Assembly: GCA_001931875.2 (NCBI GenBank)
Contig: MSJH02000666.1
Span: 248,001-312,000, forward strand
Source: Byssochlamys sp. IMV 00236
Taxonomy: Eukaryota > Ascomycota > Eurotiomycetes > Eurotiales > Thermoascaceae
Direction: 5' to 3'
DNA length: 64,000 bases
In this document: one piece after another, positions 60,826 through 64,000 of the stretch
Layout: every line of letters begins with the position of its first letter
How positions within the stretch are numbered: the stretch's first letter is position 1
Translations under genes and position numbers: made by a program
The notes under the pieces: model-generated
What the model was told of the DNA's origin: nothing
What the model saw: the letters and a program-made list of their open reading frames with translations, nothing else
Database searches by the model: none

Positions 60826-62355
60826 TCATCTGTCAAATTGGAAAACAACGAGCTCGTTGTTTTTGCTTTCACCAATAACATATCTCTCGTTACCACAAAT
60901 CATACCTTTGTATGATATCTCAGGTAATCCTTCGTGGCTCATGGTGGTGCAAGAATACGGTGTTCGTATCACCGTGGTGAGGAAGAATCCCGTCAACCCA
61001 AACACACTTATATGCTGAGAGAGGATGCTGAAACTGACCTGAGCCTGCAGGTCAGAGGTCTCAGATACTATACGGTACCAGGGAAACTCTGTCGTCAGAG
61101 GAGCAGGCTGCATGCCACTATTTCCACGGTATGCAGGCAACGAAATACCTGCATTGCGCTTCCAACAAGGGCCATGGCCGTGGAAGGGTATGCTTATCGT
61201 CTGAAGGTCACAGTTCCATTCTTGTGGGTTGGCATAGGGGTCTCCAGGTACCATGGACACGTTCTCCGTAATATCTACGGTACAAGCCTCGCTGTTAATG
61301 TCCAGCTTCATAATTCTCGGACATCCTCTCTGTCTGACTGAATAAAAGCCCAGGTCCCTGAATCCAAGACGAGCAACAGTCGTGGGTCCATTTTCAGAGT
61401 CGTCTCCTTTCTCACGCCCAGTCGGATCTAGAGACGGCCTGTAAGATGAAGGCTGCGATATGTCCCAGACGAAAAGTGATTCAATTGGAGCATCTTCGTC
61501 GCCCGTATAAAGACTGCGGTTCGGCTGCCATGCGTATACAACATAATGTGTGTTATCGTGAGATGAGAAGAAACGATCTCTCTCGCTCAATGGGTGTCCG
61601 AGGAACATAATTTTCCATTCATTTCGGAAAGTGATATCCCAACCTTCTCCTTCTGGCCGGATGTCAAAGGAAGAAGCGAAGTGACGATGGACACCGTCAT
61701 CATCATTTAACCAGTGGAAGATATTAGGCTCTGCCCATTCAACAACAAGGAGCTTATCCTGTAGGCGAACCCTGCGGATAACTTTATTACTTATAGGGAA
61801 CGGTACGACAAAGGTAGCGTCAGTATTGAGGTCCAGGAGAACGAGAGAGTGATGCACTTCGCTGGGATAGACCAGAAGTCCGTCCTCATATGTCCAGAAT
61901 ACTTGCTTGAAGATTTTGTCGACTCTCCCATTCGGGTGACTTTTGTGGCTCTCCCATGGTGGGACTTGAAACCATTTGCTCGAATAATCAGGATTGTCAA
62001 GACATAACCTGAATTTCCTGATAGAACGCGGTTCTCCTCTTGCAAGATGGTCGTATCGTGAGGTTACTCGGTCAAATATTCTTTGCCAGTAACGGTACTC
62101 TTCGCCTTTCAAGTTCAGGTCATTGAGAATTCCCTTCTCACGCAACTCCCTGACTTCCTTGGCAAGAGGATACCATTTCTTTAGCAGCGGGATAAGGTTG
62201 GTCGGATTACCAAAGACGTTGTACCAGGACTTGCAGACACGACGGCAACGGATAACATCTGGAGGTTCAAGATAATTCAGTATCATGAAGAAAAGTTCTT
62301 GAGGCAAGACGCAAATATCCAATGGCTTGGACGGGCCGTCTGTCTCCTCGGGCAT
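60826..62355 (-). CDS. F-box protein, 509 aa
   Basis: Single-exon gene. The N-terminal F-box (residues about 14-55: CVLPQELFFMILNYLEPPDV then RRVCKSWYNVFGNP) would bind Skp1 in an SCF ubiquitin ligase. The rest is a beta-rich region without clear repeat signatures (for example LLDLNTDATFVVPFPIS, LQDKLLVVEWAEPNIFHWL), resembling the large fungal family of F-box proteins with degenerate propeller-like C-termini. The substrate is unknown. The start ATG precedes PEETDGPSKPLDI and the F-box, and stops lie upstream. It is divergent from the disulfide-isomerase gene. Confidence 0.9.
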   Translation of the reverse strand: MPEETDGPSKPLDICVLPQELFFMILNYLEPPDVIRCRRVCKSWYNVFGNPTNLIPLLKKWYPLAKEVRELREKGILNDLNLKGEEYRYWQRIFDRVTSRYDHLARGEPRSIRKFRLCLDNPDYSSKWFQVPPWESHKSHPNGRVDKIFKQVFWTYEDGLLVYPSEVHHSLVLLDLNTDATFVVPFPISNKVIRRVRLQDKLLVVEWAEPNIFHWLNDDDGVHRHFASSFDIRPEGEGWDITFRNEWKIMFLGHPLSERDRFFSSHDNTHYVVYAWQPNRSLYTGDEDAPIESLFVWDISQPSSYRPSLDPTGREKGDDSENGPTTVARLGFRDLGFYSVRQRGCPRIMKLDINSEACTVDITENVSMVPGDPYANPQEWNCDLQTISIPFHGHGPCWKRNAGISLPAYRGNSGMQPAPLTTEFPWYRIVSETSDLQAQVSFSILSQHISVFGLTGFFLTTVIRTPYSCTTMSHEGLPEISYKGMICGNERYVIGESKNNELVVFQFDR

Positions 62356-62726
62356 TCTAGATGCGAAGCAGCTGTAGATAAAGAAAGGAATAGGTAATGT
62401 TGTTCAGGCTGCAAGACAGACAGCGCTTTACCAGTCAGTCTTAAAAGTGAGAAACGTCGAGTCGATGTCCTCTAATACAGAAGAGATTTGATTCCAATGA
62501 TGTTTCGTGTGCGGTTTTCCTAACAGTTCACCAAGTATGCGGAAGCCCGTGTGCAACCCGCAGGGATGTTGTCGACGCCAAGAGCTTCAGGACACCTTTA
62601 ACTCCATAGCTCCCAAACCAGTACAAAGGAACCTTCCAAGCACTTCCAATTTCACTGACTACCATGATACAGCTGTAATGACCTTAACTGAATCTAGACT
62701 GATATAGTGACATTCAAGTCTTCATC
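62356..62726. other. Divergent promoter, F-box / PDI-like
   Basis: The 371 bp between divergent genes. No unfolded-protein-response element recognised with confidence. Confidence 0.55.
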
Positions 62727-64000
62727 ATGATGCAGAACCCCGCGTTCCTACTGATTGCATCACTTCTGGCTACGCTACCTGTCAATGCTGACGGCTTGTA
62801 TCCAAAGAGCTCATCCGTTCTTCAGGTTGACCACAGGAATTATGACCAGCTAATCGCCAATTCCAATCACACGTCGGTAAGTTCCACATGGTGATTCTCG
62901 ACTAATGATGTCCGCTAACAGTGGTAACTACAACAGATAGTAGAGTAAGTTAATCGCATTTATCCTCCGCCCTCTCCGTCACAAGCTCCTCACAAGCGTC
63001 CCTGCAGATTTTATGCCCCATGGTGTGGTCATTGCCAGAATCTCAAGCCGGCGTACGAGAAGGCAGCCAAGAATCTCGAAGGACTGGCCAAGGTTGCCGC
63101 AGTGAATTGCGACGATGATGCGAACAAGCCGTTCTGTGGCCGGATGGGCGTCCAAGGCTTCCCCACCCTCAAGATCGTGACACCCTCCAAGAAACCAGGA
63201 AAGCCTCGAGTTGAAGATTACAAAGGAGCAAGGAGCGCAAAGGCGATCGTCGACGCTGTGGTGGAACGGATACCTAATCACGTCAAGCGTCTGAGCGACA
63301 AGGACGTCGATGAATGGTTGTCTGAGAACAAGGACGTTCCTAAGGCCATTCTGTTCACGGAGAAGGGCACCACTGGTGCTCTTCTGAAGTCCGTTGCCAT
63401 TGACTTCCTGGGTTCTATCAAGGTGGCTCAGATCCGTAGCAAGGAATCCGAGGCAGTTAAGAAGTTCGGTATTACATCGTACCCTACACTCATCCTGCTC
63501 CCTGGCGGCGACAAAGAACACATTGTGTACGATGGAGAGCTGAAGAAGAAACCGATCGTCGAATTCCTGAGTCAGGTTGCTGCGCCAAACCCGGACCCTG
63601 CCCCTGCTCCTGCCAAAGCCAAGGCAAAGTCTTCCAAATCCTCCAAGAAGTCCACAAAACCGTCAATAGTGAACGAGGCCGAAGATCTGAAACCTACAGA
63701 GTCGCCCGATCCCAAAGTCGTACCTGATGACGCGAAGGAGTCCAAGCCTGTCGAGGTTCCTATCCACCCTCCACCACTCGAGATACTATCTACTCCCGAA
63801 TCTCTCGAGTCCGCCTGTCTGACTCCCAAGTCCAGCACATGCGTTCTCGCCCTCTTCCCTAACCCCGAGAAACCAGACGCTGAGCTTCCTGCCCCAGCAA
63901 AAGAAGCTCTCACAAGCCTGTCCACAGTCTCCCACAAGCTTCACCAGGTAAGGGGCAAGACCTTCCCATTCTACAACGTTCCCGCCATCAATTCCGGCTC
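62727..64000 (+). CDS. Protein disulfide isomerase-like (Mpd1 type), partial at right edge
   Basis: ER-lumen thiol oxidoreductase for disulfide formation. Exons 62727..62876, 62937..62944 and 63008..>64000; the 3' end lies beyond the window. The signal peptide is MMQNPAFLLIASLLATLPVNA. The thioredoxin active site [20 protein letters not shown] spans three exons, the middle one only eight bases (ATAGTAGA). GFPTLKIVTP holds the cis-proline. A second thioredoxin-like domain without a CxxC follows (AILFTEKGTTGALLKSV, SYPTLILLPGG), then a Pro/Lys/Ala-rich linker (about residues 250-310) and a further domain start (ESACLTPKSSTCVLALF). The domain order, one active CGHC plus an inactive Trx domain, fits fungal Mpd1/P5-like proteins. 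An in-frame intron beyond 63.9 kb cannot be excluded. Confidence 0.9.

Overview
The window is nuclear DNA of a filamentous ascomycete, most likely an Aspergillus/Penicillium-type (Eurotiales) fungus. Nearly every gene is cut by short 50-70 bp introns with fungal donors (GTAAGT/GTATGT), branch sites and CAG/TAG acceptors. Two introns use GC-AG borders. The conserved genes (PalB calpain, Lcl3, Sec23, uL11, DNA topoisomerase I, mitochondrial F1 gamma) have fungal architectures. I rebuilt the exon structures by hand; for almost every gene the summed exon length is a multiple of three, which checks the splice choices.

Layout. Positions 1-13 kb are gene-poor and accessory in character. They hold two unrelated flavin (FAD) monooxygenases (5.8-7.5 kb, minus; 11.0-12.6 kb, plus), a decayed C-terminal piece of an aldo-keto reductase, and a tiny four-exon gene of 74 codons. 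From 13.5 to 18.7 kb lies a very large SPINDLY/OGT-type O-GlcNAc transferase (minus), followed by a 5.9 kb gene desert full of microsatellites (18.7-24.6 kb).

From 24.6 to 42.8 kb the window is a compact housekeeping block: ribosomal protein uL11 (RPL12), COPII coat Sec23 and DNA primase large subunit (all minus); a mitochondrial-type adenylate kinase (plus); Lcl3 nuclease and a peroxisomal-type adenine nucleotide carrier (minus); then PalB calpain, Vta1 and a conserved unknown protein (all plus). PalB and Vta1 are adjacent and both act at the ESCRT-III/Vps4 step. A 3.2 kb gap with one doubtful two-exon gene follows.

From 46 to 64 kb come an extended-SDR epimerase-like protein, DNA topoisomerase I (minus) divergent from ATP synthase gamma, a J-domain protein with two possible C-termini, a 15-exon MFS sugar transporter (minus) with a cluster of CreA-type sites in its promoter, an F-box protein (minus), and a secreted protein-disulfide-isomerase-like protein that runs off the right edge.

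I see no tRNA, rRNA, CRISPR array or intact transposon, and no gene cluster that clearly forms an undescribed system. The most novel items are the hidden small multi-exon gene, the microexons (8, 11 and 19 nt), the GC-AG intron directly behind the catalytic lysine codon of the O-GlcNAc transferase, the alternative J-protein C-terminus, and a recurring TACGGAGTACTCCGTA-type palindrome in intergenic DNA.
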